NCBI GenBank assembly: GCA_013331595.1
Contig: DUGE01000083.1
Span: 7,971-15,957, forward strand
Direction: 5' to 3'
Length of the DNA stretch: 7,987 bases
Origin: Microcaldota archaeon
Lineage (GTDB): Archaea; Micrarchaeota; Micrarchaeia; Norongarragalinales; UBA10210
In this document: one piece after another, positions 1-5,931 of the stretch
Layout: every line of letters begins with the position of its first letter
Position numbering within the stretch: position 1 is the stretch's first letter
Made by a program: the position numbers and the translations under genes
The notes under the pieces: generated by a model
What the model was told of the DNA's origin: nothing
The model's input: only the letters and a program-made list of their open reading frames with translations
The model's database searches: none

Positions 1-459
1 TGAAGTTTTAACGAGAACGAAAAATCCCTTGCCTTTTGCGGCGTAGTTAAAGAACGGCATTAGGGAATCGCTTCCAAGCAGGGGGTTGAGCGTTACGGCA
101 TCGGCATCCAAGTCTTCAAAGAAAGCACGGGCGTAGGCTTCGGAAGTGTTGCCGATGTCGTTCGCCTTGCAATCTGCTATTGTAAGAAGGCCTTCGCTTT
201 TCGCGTAGTTCAAAGTTTTTTTGAGTGTTGCCCAGCCTTCATCGCCTAAAGTTAGGTAGAATGCAAGGTTTGGCTTTACTATTGCACAATCGTCCTTGAC
301 TGCGTCGATAATGCGCTTATTGAAGTCGAAAACAGCTTCAGCGTGGTTGTCCCAGCCGGCGTATTCCTTCGGGAGTTTCGTGTGCTCGCTGTCGAGGCCG
401 ACGCAAACGCGCGTTCCCTTGTTTTCAATCGCCTTTACCAACTGGTCGGAAAAGTTCAT
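1..459 (-). CDS. pyrF: Orotidine 5'-phosphate decarboxylase, subfamily 2 (N-terminal 153 codons, runs off window)
   Basis: This gene encodes the cytoplasmic enzyme that decarboxylates OMP to UMP, the last step of de novo pyrimidine synthesis. Only the first 153 residues are present; the frame stays open to base 1, so the C-terminal half is outside the window. The catalytic Lys-Asp-Lys-Asp set is visible: K62 in VKPN, then D96, K98 and D101 in ADCKANDIGNT. An early substrate-binding Asp (D23, in VGLDSEH) is also present. The KPN-AFY block and the later DAVTLNPLLGSDSL stretch match the subfamily-2 form (DAKRGDIGNT type) better than the usual archaeal form. The ATG at 457-459 is chosen because AGGTGA lies 5 bases upstream and the N-terminus starts as in the family. 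It follows the 255-residue gene by 40 bases on the same strand and may be co-transcribed or use its own promoter. Confidence 0.95.
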   Translation of the reverse strand, partial: MNFSDQLVKAIENKGTRVCVGLDSEHTKLPKEYAGWDNHAEAVFDFNKRIIDAVKDDCAIVKPNLAFYLTLGDEGWATLKKTLNYAKSEGLLTIADCKANDIGNTSEAYARAFFEDLDADAVTLNPLLGSDSLMPFFNYAAKGKGFFVLVKTS

Positions 460-464
460 AGTGC

Positions 465-470
465 TCACCT
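465..470 (-). promoter_or_regulatory. Shine-Dalgarno site of pyrF
   Basis: On the minus strand AGGTGA lies 5 bases before the pyrF ATG. It supports this start and shows that the pyrF message has a leader, unlike several other genes in the window. Confidence 0.7.
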
Positions 471-490
471 TATCCTAATTCACATACATA

Positions 491-503
491 ATCAAAATAT
501 TAT
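491..503 (-). promoter_or_regulatory. Possible TATA box of pyrF, overlapping the stop codon of the upstream gene
   Basis: The minus strand reads ATAATATTTTGAT here, preceded by a purine-rich stretch (GAAAAGAAGGG) that could act as a BRE. The box centre is about 38 bases before the pyrF ATG. An archaeal start site 25-27 bases downstream would give an 11-12 base leader beginning at the Shine-Dalgarno site. The box overlaps the TAA of the 255-residue gene (500-502). Placement is by inspection only. Confidence 0.35.
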
Positions 504-1267
504 CCCTTCTTTTCAAACAGCCGCCTGCCTTCGTAAAACACTCTTAAAACAATGCCGTACTTGCCTAGTTCGCGCTCATAAAATTCCTTGCGCCCCAAAG
601 CCGCTTCCCTAGAAACGCTAGTTTGTGCATGAGAACGTTTGCGAATGAAAATGTTTATACGCTTGATTTGCCCTGGCTCTGCGGCCGATACATGATGAAA
701 GTCACGATCTCCAGTATCTTTACGGGCAAAAGGCGACAGGAGCTCGAGGTGATACGTATCCCCCTCAGTTTTTTGGCCATGTGAACCGTGAGCGAATGGC
801 GATTCAAACTTCCCTTCAAGCCTACTGCTGTTAGGCCCTATTACGTTCGGACCCCCGTATTTTTTTGGATGAAATCCTGTTTCTAGGATTCTCCTCAATA
901 CGGCAAATGCATCTCGTTCTTTCGGGGGCGTGTCGTTTTCATCTCTTGGAATTATGCCGTGAATTACCGGCGCTTGATGCACTAGAAGCTTGCCGCCCGC
1001 CGATGCCCTAGCCCTCAAAAAGACGTGACTGTCACCGACTGGAACCATTAAAAACTTTTCCTGAAATCTCGCGTCCCCATGCTCATATGCTGAAAGTATT
1101 GTTTGTTTGATTGCCTCTGCTTGGCCTGCTTCCAACCCGTGCCCGGTTGCTGCAAATGCTTCGGCAATTTTTTCCGCAGGCAATTCCCTAACTTCCTGAA
1201 GAGTTCCTTTGAAATAATGGATTGGTTTTACGTTGGCCCGCTTGGATGAAACGGCAAAAATAGGCAT
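500..1267 (-). CDS. Uncharacterised 255-residue protein
   Basis: I do not recognise this family. The protein is soluble-looking, with no signal peptide or membrane segment, and is rich in His, Arg and Gly. The N-terminal 70 residues look helical (a segment around residues 30-62 rich in Ala, Glu and Gln). Residues 70-105 look like beta strands ending in VIHGI (101-105). These are followed by a helix and turn, VLRRILETGFHPKKYGG (123-139), then a Gly/His/Ser-rich loop (150-165), a strand YHLELLSPF (172-180) and another, IKRINIFIRK (201-210). The order 'HG, helix ending IL..GF, later strands' loosely resembles ADP-ribosyltransferase folds, but no complete catalytic triad can be assigned, so this is only a guess. 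The ATG at 1267 has no Shine-Dalgarno but has a TATA-like palindrome about 24 bases upstream, suggesting a leaderless message. pyrF lies 40 bases downstream. Confidence 0.8.
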   Translation of the reverse strand: MPIFAVSSKRANVKPIHYFKGTLQEVRELPAEKIAEAFAATGHGLEAGQAEAIKQTILSAYEHGDARFQEKFLMVPVGDSHVFLRARASAGGKLLVHQAPVIHGIIPRDENDTPPKERDAFAVLRRILETGFHPKKYGGPNVIGPNSSRLEGKFESPFAHGSHGQKTEGDTYHLELLSPFARKDTGDRDFHHVSAAEPGQIKRINIFIRKRSHAQTSVSREAALGRKEFYERELGKYGIVLRVFYEGRRLFEKKG

Positions 1268-1286
1268 GATAATTCTTCACACTTAA

Positions 1287-1296
1287 CTTTTAAAAG
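1287..1296 (-). promoter_or_regulatory. TATA-like palindrome for the 255-residue gene
   Basis: CTTTTAAAAG, a perfect 10-base palindrome, is centred about 24 bases before the ATG at 1267. That is the distance expected for an archaeal TATA box of a leaderless transcript. No Shine-Dalgarno lies between it and the start codon. Confidence 0.5.
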
Positions 1297-1306
1297 CCAT
1301 TTCGCG

Positions 1307-1350
1307 ATTATATATTCTTCTTAAAACGCTTAATTAGTGGCGTATAAAGC
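1307..1350 (+). promoter_or_regulatory. Candidate promoter region of hppA
   Basis: Two TATA-like boxes precede hppA: ATTATATATT at 1307-1316 and CGTATAAAGC at 1341-1350. The first would give a leader of about 55 bases and the second about 20 bases. Both leaders would include the Shine-Dalgarno at 1381-1386. The two cannot be told apart by eye. Confidence 0.4.
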
Positions 1351-1380
1351 AATGGGATAACGATAGCGGTTTTCCCCTTG

Positions 1381-1386
1381 GGGTGG
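1381..1386 (+). promoter_or_regulatory. Shine-Dalgarno site of hppA
   Basis: GGGTGG ends 7 bases before the ATG at 1394 and supports that start. It overlaps the palindrome CCCCTTGGGG (1374-1383), whose loop is too tight to be a convincing hairpin. Confidence 0.65.
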
Positions 1387-1393
1387 ATGTAAA

Positions 1394-3397
1394 ATGGTTC
1401 TAGAGATTGCAGTTATAGCAGGCGTAATTTCCTTGTTGTGCGCCGGGTTTTTGACCTGGTGGGTCTTGCAAAAGCCTGCCGGCAACCGCAAGATGCAGGA
1501 AATTGCTTCTGCAATCCAGGAAGGCGCGCAAGCGTACCTTTACAGGCAATACAAGACCCTCGCGCTTTTCGTGCTCGTCCTCTTTGGCTTAATCGGCTTT
1601 TTCTTGAATTGGAACATGGCGTTGGCTTTCCTTGCCGGAGTCATCGCTTCAGCGCTGGCAGGTTATATCGGAATGATGGTCAGCGTGCGCGCTAACGTAC
1701 GCACTGCGCAAGCTGCTTCCAAAGGCTTGGGAGAAGCGATGGATGTTGCGGTTAAAGGGGGGAGCGTTACGGGCATGGCTCTTGTTGGTCTAGGCTTGCT
1801 TGGAGTAACGGGATTGTATTGGATTTACCATGATTTGAGCGTGCTTATTGGTTTTGGTTTCGGAGCTTCCTTAATTTCCCTTTTTGCCCGTGTGGGCGGC
1901 GGAATTTTTACTAAAGCCGCCGATGTCGGCGCTGACCTTGTTGGTAAAATAGAGAAGGGAATTCCCGAGGACGATCCGCGCAATCCCGCAGTCATTGCAG
2001 ACAATGTCGGCGATAATGTAGGAGATTGCGCTGGAATGGCCGCAGACCTCTTCGAATCGTACGTTGTTACGATTATTGCTGCAATGCTTTTGGGCGGAAC
2101 CATCGCATTGGCGCAGTCTTCAACTGCGTTGGCTTCAATGTACGTCGAGTTGCCCTTGCTTATCGGCGCCGTGGGAGCAATTTCCTCGGCTTTAGGGGTT
2201 TGGTTCATTTCAGTCGGAAAGAGCAAGAACATTATGCACGCGTTGTACAAGGGCGTGCTTGCAAGCGCTGCCTTCGCACTAATTGGTTTCTGGATTGTCA
2301 CAGGCGGAAATTGGGCTTTGTTCATGCCCCTGGTTATCGGGGTTGCTGTCACGCTCTTGATTGGCGTGATAACCGAGTTTTACACTTCGAAGGACTACCG
2401 GCCGGTTAGGGAAATAGCGAACGCGGCGAAAACAGGCGCTGGCACGAACTTGATTTCCGGGCTTGCGGTTGGCCTTGAAAGCACGGCGATTCCAGCGCTC
2501 ATTATTGTCAGCGCGATTTTTGCTTCATATTCTCTTGCAGGCTATCCAGCGGGAGGCATTTACAACATTGCCCTTGCTGCAACGGCCATGCTTTCACTCA
2601 CGGGCATTATCATTACGCTTGATGCTTACGGCCCGATTACGGACAACGCAGGCGGGATTGCAGAAATGAGCGGCTTGCCTTCTGGAGTGCGCTTTGTGAC
2701 CGACGCGCTTGACTCCGTAGGCAATACGACAAAGGCGACGACGAAAGGCTTTGCAATTGCAGGTGCTGCGCTTGGCGCTTTGGCATTATTCTCGGCGTTT
2801 GCAGAAGCAACGCACTTGACTTCAATAAACCTCCTCAACCCTGCAGTTGTGATTGGCTTGTTTATCGGCGCTTTGCTGCCGTTCTTGTTCTCCTCGTTTT
2901 TGATGAAGGCGGTCGGCCGTGCTGCATTTCAAATCGTGGAGGAAGTTCGCAGGCAATTCAAGGAAATCAAGGGACTCATGAGCGGAAAAGGAAAGCCCGA
3001 TTACGCCCGGGCTGTTGACATTGCAACTTCAAGCGCCTTGCGCGAGCTCATGATTCCAGGCGCAATTGCAGTGCTTACGCCCCTTGCTGTGGGATTTCTT
3101 TTCGGACCCCAAGCTCTTGGTGGACTGCTTGCCGGAGTGATTGCTTCAGGCTTTCTCATGGCGATTTTCATGTCAACCAGCGGCGGGGCGTGGGACAATG
3201 CCAAGAAGTATATTGAAGACGGGAATTTCGGCGGAAAGGGCAGCGACGCGCACAAGGCTGCGGTTGTTGGAGATACTGTCGGCGACCCGTTCAAGGACAC
3301 TGCCGGGCCTTCGCTCAATGCGCTGATAAAAGTTGTCAACACAGTATCGCTGGTGTTTGCATCAGCAATTCTCGCCAATTCGCTGATGCTCATCTGA
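1394..3397 (+). CDS. hppA: Membrane-bound proton-pumping pyrophosphatase, K+-independent type
   Basis: This integral membrane enzyme couples hydrolysis of pyrophosphate to ion transport. Its 667 residues are a normal prokaryotic length, and the sequence is hydrophobic throughout, consistent with about 16 helices. The acidic active-site loop is intact: D177, D181 and K185 in DVGADLVGK, PEDDPRNP at 191-198, then D203, D207, D211 and D218 in the DNVGDNVGD region. The C-terminal loops with W600-D601-N602 and GDTVGDPFKDTAGP (626-639) are also present. The ion-selectivity motif reads GNTTKATTKGFAI, with Lys447 and Thr450 where K+-dependent enzymes carry Ala and Gly. From family knowledge this marks the K+-independent class, whose characterised members pump protons. 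The ATG is supported by GGGTGG seven bases upstream. The gene is monocistronic, divergent from the 255-residue gene and convergent with the permease. Confidence 0.97.
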   Translation: MVLEIAVIAGVISLLCAGFLTWWVLQKPAGNRKMQEIASAIQEGAQAYLYRQYKTLALFVLVLFGLIGFFLNWNMALAFLAGVIASALAGYIGMMVSVRANVRTAQAASKGLGEAMDVAVKGGSVTGMALVGLGLLGVTGLYWIYHDLSVLIGFGFGASLISLFARVGGGIFTKAADVGADLVGKIEKGIPEDDPRNPAVIADNVGDNVGDCAGMAADLFESYVVTIIAAMLLGGTIALAQSSTALASMYVELPLLIGAVGAISSALGVWFISVGKSKNIMHALYKGVLASAAFALIGFWIVTGGNWALFMPLVIGVAVTLLIGVITEFYTSKDYRPVREIANAAKTGAGTNLISGLAVGLESTAIPALIIVSAIFASYSLAGYPAGGIYNIALAATAMLSLTGIIITLDAYGPITDNAGGIAEMSGLPSGVRFVTDALDSVGNTTKATTKGFAIAGAALGALALFSAFAEATHLTSINLLNPAVVIGLFIGALLPFLFSSFLMKAVGRAAFQIVEEVRRQFKEIKGLMSGKGKPDYARAVDIATSSALRELMIPGAIAVLTPLAVGFLFGPQALGGLLAGVIASGFLMAIFMSTSGGAWDNAKKYIEDGNFGGKGSDAHKAAVVGDTVGDPFKDTAGPSLNALIKVVNTVSLVFASAILANSLMLI

Positions 3398-3430
3398 TTT
3401 TTTTCTTTTTTAGTATTTTTTGTGCTTTTA
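3398..3430 (+). terminator. Oligo-T terminator of hppA
   Basis: Immediately after the TGA stop come runs of seven, six, six and four T bases separated by short interruptions. There is no stable preceding hairpin. Consecutive T tracts of this kind are the usual archaeal termination signal. Confidence 0.75.
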
Positions 3431-3449
3431 GTCAGCGGAGCTCTTGAAA

Positions 3450-3470
3450 AGTAAGCCGGATACGCTTACT
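3450..3470 (-). terminator. Stem-loop overlapping the permease stop codon, followed by a short T run
   Basis: AGTAAGC and GCTTACT (3450-3456 and 3464-3470) form a perfect 7-base inverted repeat around the loop CGGATAC. On the minus strand one arm contains the permease TAA stop (3466-3468), and the second arm runs directly into TTTT. This resembles a short hairpin terminator, though the T run is brief. Confidence 0.4.
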
Positions 3471-4788
3471 GCATGGGCGTGGGCAGGGCTTTAATTCCGT
3501 TACCGCTCCGTTTGTTCAGGTAGTACGCTATCCCAACAATCAAGACAACCAGGGTTTGCAGCCAATACTGCATCAGCAAGTAGGCAATCAACGCAGCAGT
3601 GGAGAGAACTGCAAGCGCCGGAACCCACTGGCTGTTGAAAAGGCTGTGCTCGTGCTTGGCCCGCTGGAGCTTGAATGCCGCAACGCAGCTGAAAAACCAA
3701 GGGATTAGGGTGAAGAGCACGACCAAAGATGCAAGGCTTATGAAATCATGGATGAAGAAAAGCAAGAGGCAGACCAAAGCCATGTGAAAAAGCAACGCCC
3801 GGTCGGGAGTGTAGTGCATAGGGTGAATGTGGTAAAACAAGCTCGGGAAAAGGCCGTCGCGCGCCATGGCAAAGCTTATGCGCGCCGAAGCCAGGATTAC
3901 CGCATTCAGTGCACCGAGTATTGAAACCAACCCGCCCAAGGCAAGCAAGAGGCCACCCCATTTGCCTATAAGTTTTCCGCCAATGTCCGCCAAGGCGGTT
4001 TCAGAACCGGCGTAATCCTGCCAGCGGACGCTTCCAAGCACAACCAGGGATACGAGCAGGTAGAGGAGCATTACGCTGACTACTGCGATGATTATCGCGC
4101 GTGGAACGGTCTTGCGCGCGTTCTTGATTTCCTCTTCAGGCACGGTTATTATCTCGACTCCCTGGTAAGCCCAAAGGACGAGTACGAACGAAGCAAAAAT
4201 AGCTCCGAGAATCCCTTGGCTGCCGTAAACGGCTTGGGTTATCTGAAAGCCTGACGAAAGGGACTGCGGGTTGAGCACGGCAATTCCTGCAATAACGAGA
4301 ATGCCGAGGGGAATTAGTTTCGCTATGGTGAAAACGTCTTCAGCCTCTCCGCCCAGCTTTACGCCCCGGTAATTGATGGCGGTTAGCATTAAGGCGATGA
4401 AAATTGAAATCGCAATCCGCACGCCAAGAGTAAGGGTAGTGAAAAAACTCAGGTATAACGCAAGGGCGAGCGTTTCAACGGCAATCGTAACCCAATAGCT
4501 CATCCAGAACGCATAGCCTGTAATGAAACCCCAGAATTCGCCAAGCACTTCGTGCGCGTAGGCGTAAAGCCCGCCTGCCTTGGGAATGCGGACCGCCAAT
4601 TCGGCAAAACAAAGGCCGGTAATAATAGTGAAAATGCCCGCTAGAAACCAGGCGACTAGGGACCAAGAGCCTGCAGTTTGGGCGGCAAGCACGGGCATGA
4701 GGAAAATTCCCGAGCCGACAATAAAGCCAATGCCCAGGAGAACTGAATCCCACAAGCCCAAATCCCTTGCGAGACGCAAACGGCGCAT
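3466..4788 (-). CDS. APC-superfamily amino acid permease
   Basis: This 440-residue inner-membrane transporter is expected to move amino acids in symport or antiport. About 12 hydrophobic helices span the protein. APC hallmarks are in order: GSGIF (25-29) in the broken first helix, which binds the substrate carboxylate and amine; ELAVRIPKAGGLYAY (63-77) after helix 2; AYQGVEIITVPEEEIKNARK (207-226), containing the helix-6 substrate motif and following loop; and SARISFAMARDGLFP (301-315). The substrate cannot be read from the sequence. The ATG at 4786-4788 is preferred because the Arg-rich N-terminus MRRLRLARDLGLWD leads directly into helix 1. There is no Shine-Dalgarno, and a T-rich box lies about 24 bases upstream, which suggests a leaderless transcript. 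It is convergent with hppA and follows the small basic gene on the same strand. Confidence 0.93.
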   Translation of the reverse strand: MRRLRLARDLGLWDSVLLGIGFIVGSGIFLMPVLAAQTAGSWSLVAWFLAGIFTIITGLCFAELAVRIPKAGGLYAYAHEVLGEFWGFITGYAFWMSYWVTIAVETLALALYLSFFTTLTLGVRIAISIFIALMLTAINYRGVKLGGEAEDVFTIAKLIPLGILVIAGIAVLNPQSLSSGFQITQAVYGSQGILGAIFASFVLVLWAYQGVEIITVPEEEIKNARKTVPRAIIIAVVSVMLLYLLVSLVVLGSVRWQDYAGSETALADIGGKLIGKWGGLLLALGGLVSILGALNAVILASARISFAMARDGLFPSLFYHIHPMHYTPDRALLFHMALVCLLLFFIHDFISLASLVVLFTLIPWFFSCVAAFKLQRAKHEHSLFNSQWVPALAVLSTAALIAYLLMQYWLQTLVVLIVGIAYYLNKRSGNGIKALPTPMQ

Positions 4789-4803
4789 AGGAATATTAGG
4801 CGC

Positions 4804-4818
4804 CGCTTAAAAAAAGCG
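4804..4818 (-). promoter_or_regulatory. T-rich TATA-like box of the permease gene
   Basis: The minus strand reads CGCTTTTTTTAAGCG, flanked by CGCTT/AAGCG inverted ends. Its centre is about 23-24 bases before the permease ATG, the distance expected for a leaderless archaeal transcript. The same T7 run could also terminate transcripts from the small basic gene upstream. Confidence 0.4.
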
Positions 4819-4839
4819 TTTTGATTGCCTTGCAGGCAA
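4809..4839 (-). terminator. Hairpin plus T7 tract after the small basic gene
   Basis: On the minus strand TTGCCT-GCA-AGGCAA (4825-4839) forms a 6-base-pair stem six bases beyond the TAG of the small gene, which ends at 4845. Nine bases later comes a run of seven T bases (4809-4815). The T run overlaps the permease promoter box, so it may have two roles. Confidence 0.4.
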
Positions 4840-4844
4840 CCGTC

Positions 4845-4952
4845 CTACATCTTGCGCCTGCGTGAAGTTTTTCCCTTGATCCTCAAGCGGACTTTCCTCT
4901 TTCCAAGCGCAAGCTTCTTTCTCCTTCTCCTTCCTTTGCTCATTAAAGCCAT
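4845..4952 (-). CDS. Very basic 35-residue microprotein
   Basis: A short open frame between the kinase and permease genes encodes 35 residues, of which 18 are Lys or Arg (for example GRRRRKK at 7-13 and SRRRK at 30-34), with no acidic residue at all. Length and composition resemble the tiny basic ribosomal proteins (L39e, L41e or bacterial Thx class), and RNA or ribosome binding would be a reasonable guess. I cannot match it to any of these families. The first ATG (4950-4952) has GGGGG about nine bases upstream. A second in-frame ATG at 4941-4943 would give a 32-residue protein starting MSKGRRRR, so the start is uncertain. The gene begins 30 bases after the kinase stop and is probably transcribed with it. 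A stem and T tract follow its stop codon. Confidence 0.6.
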   Translation of the reverse strand: MALMSKGRRRRKKLALGKRKVRLRIKGKTSRRRKM

Positions 4953-4982
4953 TAGTAACAACCCCCAAATTCTCCAATAACC

Positions 4983-5879
4983 TTATGGGTGAAGGCCACT
5001 TAATCGCTCGTATTCCTGCAAGCGCACTTTGATTTTCGCTTGATTGAGGCTGAAGAGGTTGTCAAGGCCGAAAGCCTCGACGCAAAAGCTCGCCATGACC
5101 GTGCCGTAATAGCAAGCCTCGCGCAGCGTTTTTTCATTGATGTTCTTTTGCTTGTCAAGCCACCCGACGAACCCGCCTGCAAAAGCATCCCCTGCGCCTG
5201 TCGGGTCAACAGCGTCCTCAAGCGGAAAAGCAGGAAAAGGGAAAACCTCGCCGTCGTAAAACAAAAGCCCGCCGTGCTCGCCTTTCTTTACAACGACAAT
5301 CTCCGGTCCCATCAACCGGATTTTTTTGCCGGCTTTAATCAGGTTGGTTTCGCCAGTGAGAATCCTTGCCTCCGCATCGTTAAGGATAAAACCACCTGTT
5401 TTCTTGAGAAATTTCTGTAAAAACGGCTTTTGCGTTTTAGTCAAATACTCTATCACGTCAGTAAAAACCATTTTCGCCTCAACCTGGCCGAACACTTTTT
5501 GGTTGAAAGCCGGCTCGTGCGTGTTGAGGAACAAAAAATCGGGTGTTTTCAGCGATTGGGGAACCGCCCACGAGTGTTTTTCGAAAACCCCGCGGTCGAG
5601 CTTGTTGAGCGTGCGGTTTTGCATGTCGAAATCGAACGTCGACTCGAAAAAAAACGTTTTTCCCTTGAGTTTTTCAACTGCCTGCAAATCGCAGTGCTTG
5701 GAAAGCGCGTTCCACTCCGGTTGGGGAAAGTCTTCGCCGACGGCGCTCACAAGCGAAGTTTTGGTGAAAAACGAGGCTGAAACGCCGAAGTACGAGGCAG
5801 AACCGCCCAGTGCACGTTCCACGCGCCTGAAAGGCGTGTTTGTAGTGTCAAAGGCAATGCTGCCTGCGCAGACAATCAT
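4983..5879 (-). CDS. PfkB-family (ribokinase-like) carbohydrate or nucleoside kinase
   Basis: This cytoplasmic kinase is expected to phosphorylate a sugar or nucleoside with ATP. Its 298 residues are typical for the family. Visible motifs are the N-terminal strand MIVCAGSIAFD (1-11), the sugar-binding glycine pair in LGGSASYF (24-31), SAVGEDFP (45-52), NDAEARILTGE (167-177, the N-x-x-E type Mg/phosphate motif), VVVKKGEHGG (195-204) and the signature DPTGAGDAFAGG (225-236), with D231 the likely catalytic base and GAG the anion hole. The substrate is not evident. The frame is open upstream to 6203, but that extension is antisense to the sensor gene and lacks family similarity; family-like sequence begins at the ATG at 5879. 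There is no Shine-Dalgarno, and a TATA-like box lies 27 bases upstream. It probably leads into the small basic gene. Confidence 0.9.
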   Translation of the reverse strand: MIVCAGSIAFDTTNTPFRRVERALGGSASYFGVSASFFTKTSLVSAVGEDFPQPEWNALSKHCDLQAVEKLKGKTFFFESTFDFDMQNRTLNKLDRGVFEKHSWAVPQSLKTPDFLFLNTHEPAFNQKVFGQVEAKMVFTDVIEYLTKTQKPFLQKFLKKTGGFILNDAEARILTGETNLIKAGKKIRLMGPEIVVVKKGEHGGLLFYDGEVFPFPAFPLEDAVDPTGAGDAFAGGFVGWLDKQKNINEKTLREACYYGTVMASFCVEAFGLDNLFSLNQAKIKVRLQEYERLSGLHP

Positions 5880-5885
5880 AAGAAT

Positions 5886-5924
5886 GTTAAAATGCAGAAA
5901 CGTTAAATACTTTCTTTTAAATAA
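5886..5924. promoter_or_regulatory. Divergent promoter with a centrally placed, possibly shared TATA box
   Basis: The 52-base gap between the kinase and sensor start codons contains GTTAAATAC (5902-5910). Its centre is 27 bases from the kinase ATG on the minus strand and 26 bases from the sensor ATG on the plus strand. Either orientation would thus produce a leaderless transcript. GAAA flanks the box on the upstream side in both orientations (5897-5900 on plus; 5911-5914 read on minus), resembling a BRE each way. A second box, CTTTTAAATAAG (5914-5925), could serve only the kinase, giving a leader of about 13 bases. Neither gene has a Shine-Dalgarno. Confidence 0.55.
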
Positions 5925-5931
5925 GACAATT

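Noticed and set aside
1374..1383. Palindrome CCCCTTGGGG before hppA as a regulatory hairpin
   Set aside because: With at least a four-base loop only three base pairs remain, so a stable hairpin hiding the Shine-Dalgarno is unlikely; it could still be a protein site, but nothing supports that.
1825..2352. 175-codon open frame antisense to hppA
   Set aside because: It is a shadow of the conserved hppA coding frame, with low-complexity Ala/Pro/Ser/Thr content and no family signal.
4001..4810. Small plus-strand and minus-strand open frames within the permease gene
   Set aside because: All overlap the permease frame, which has continuous family motifs; the alternatives show none.
5040..5780. Plus-strand open frames antisense to the kinase gene (5040-5420 and 5430-5780)
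   Set aside because: They mirror the kinase coding frame, and no promoter or Shine-Dalgarno was seen for them.
5326..5931. Upstream extension of the sensor frame by 202 codons
   Set aside because: It lies entirely antisense to the kinase gene and its promoter, has no domain similarity, and the PAS domain begins soon after the ATG at 5932, which has well-placed promoter spacing.
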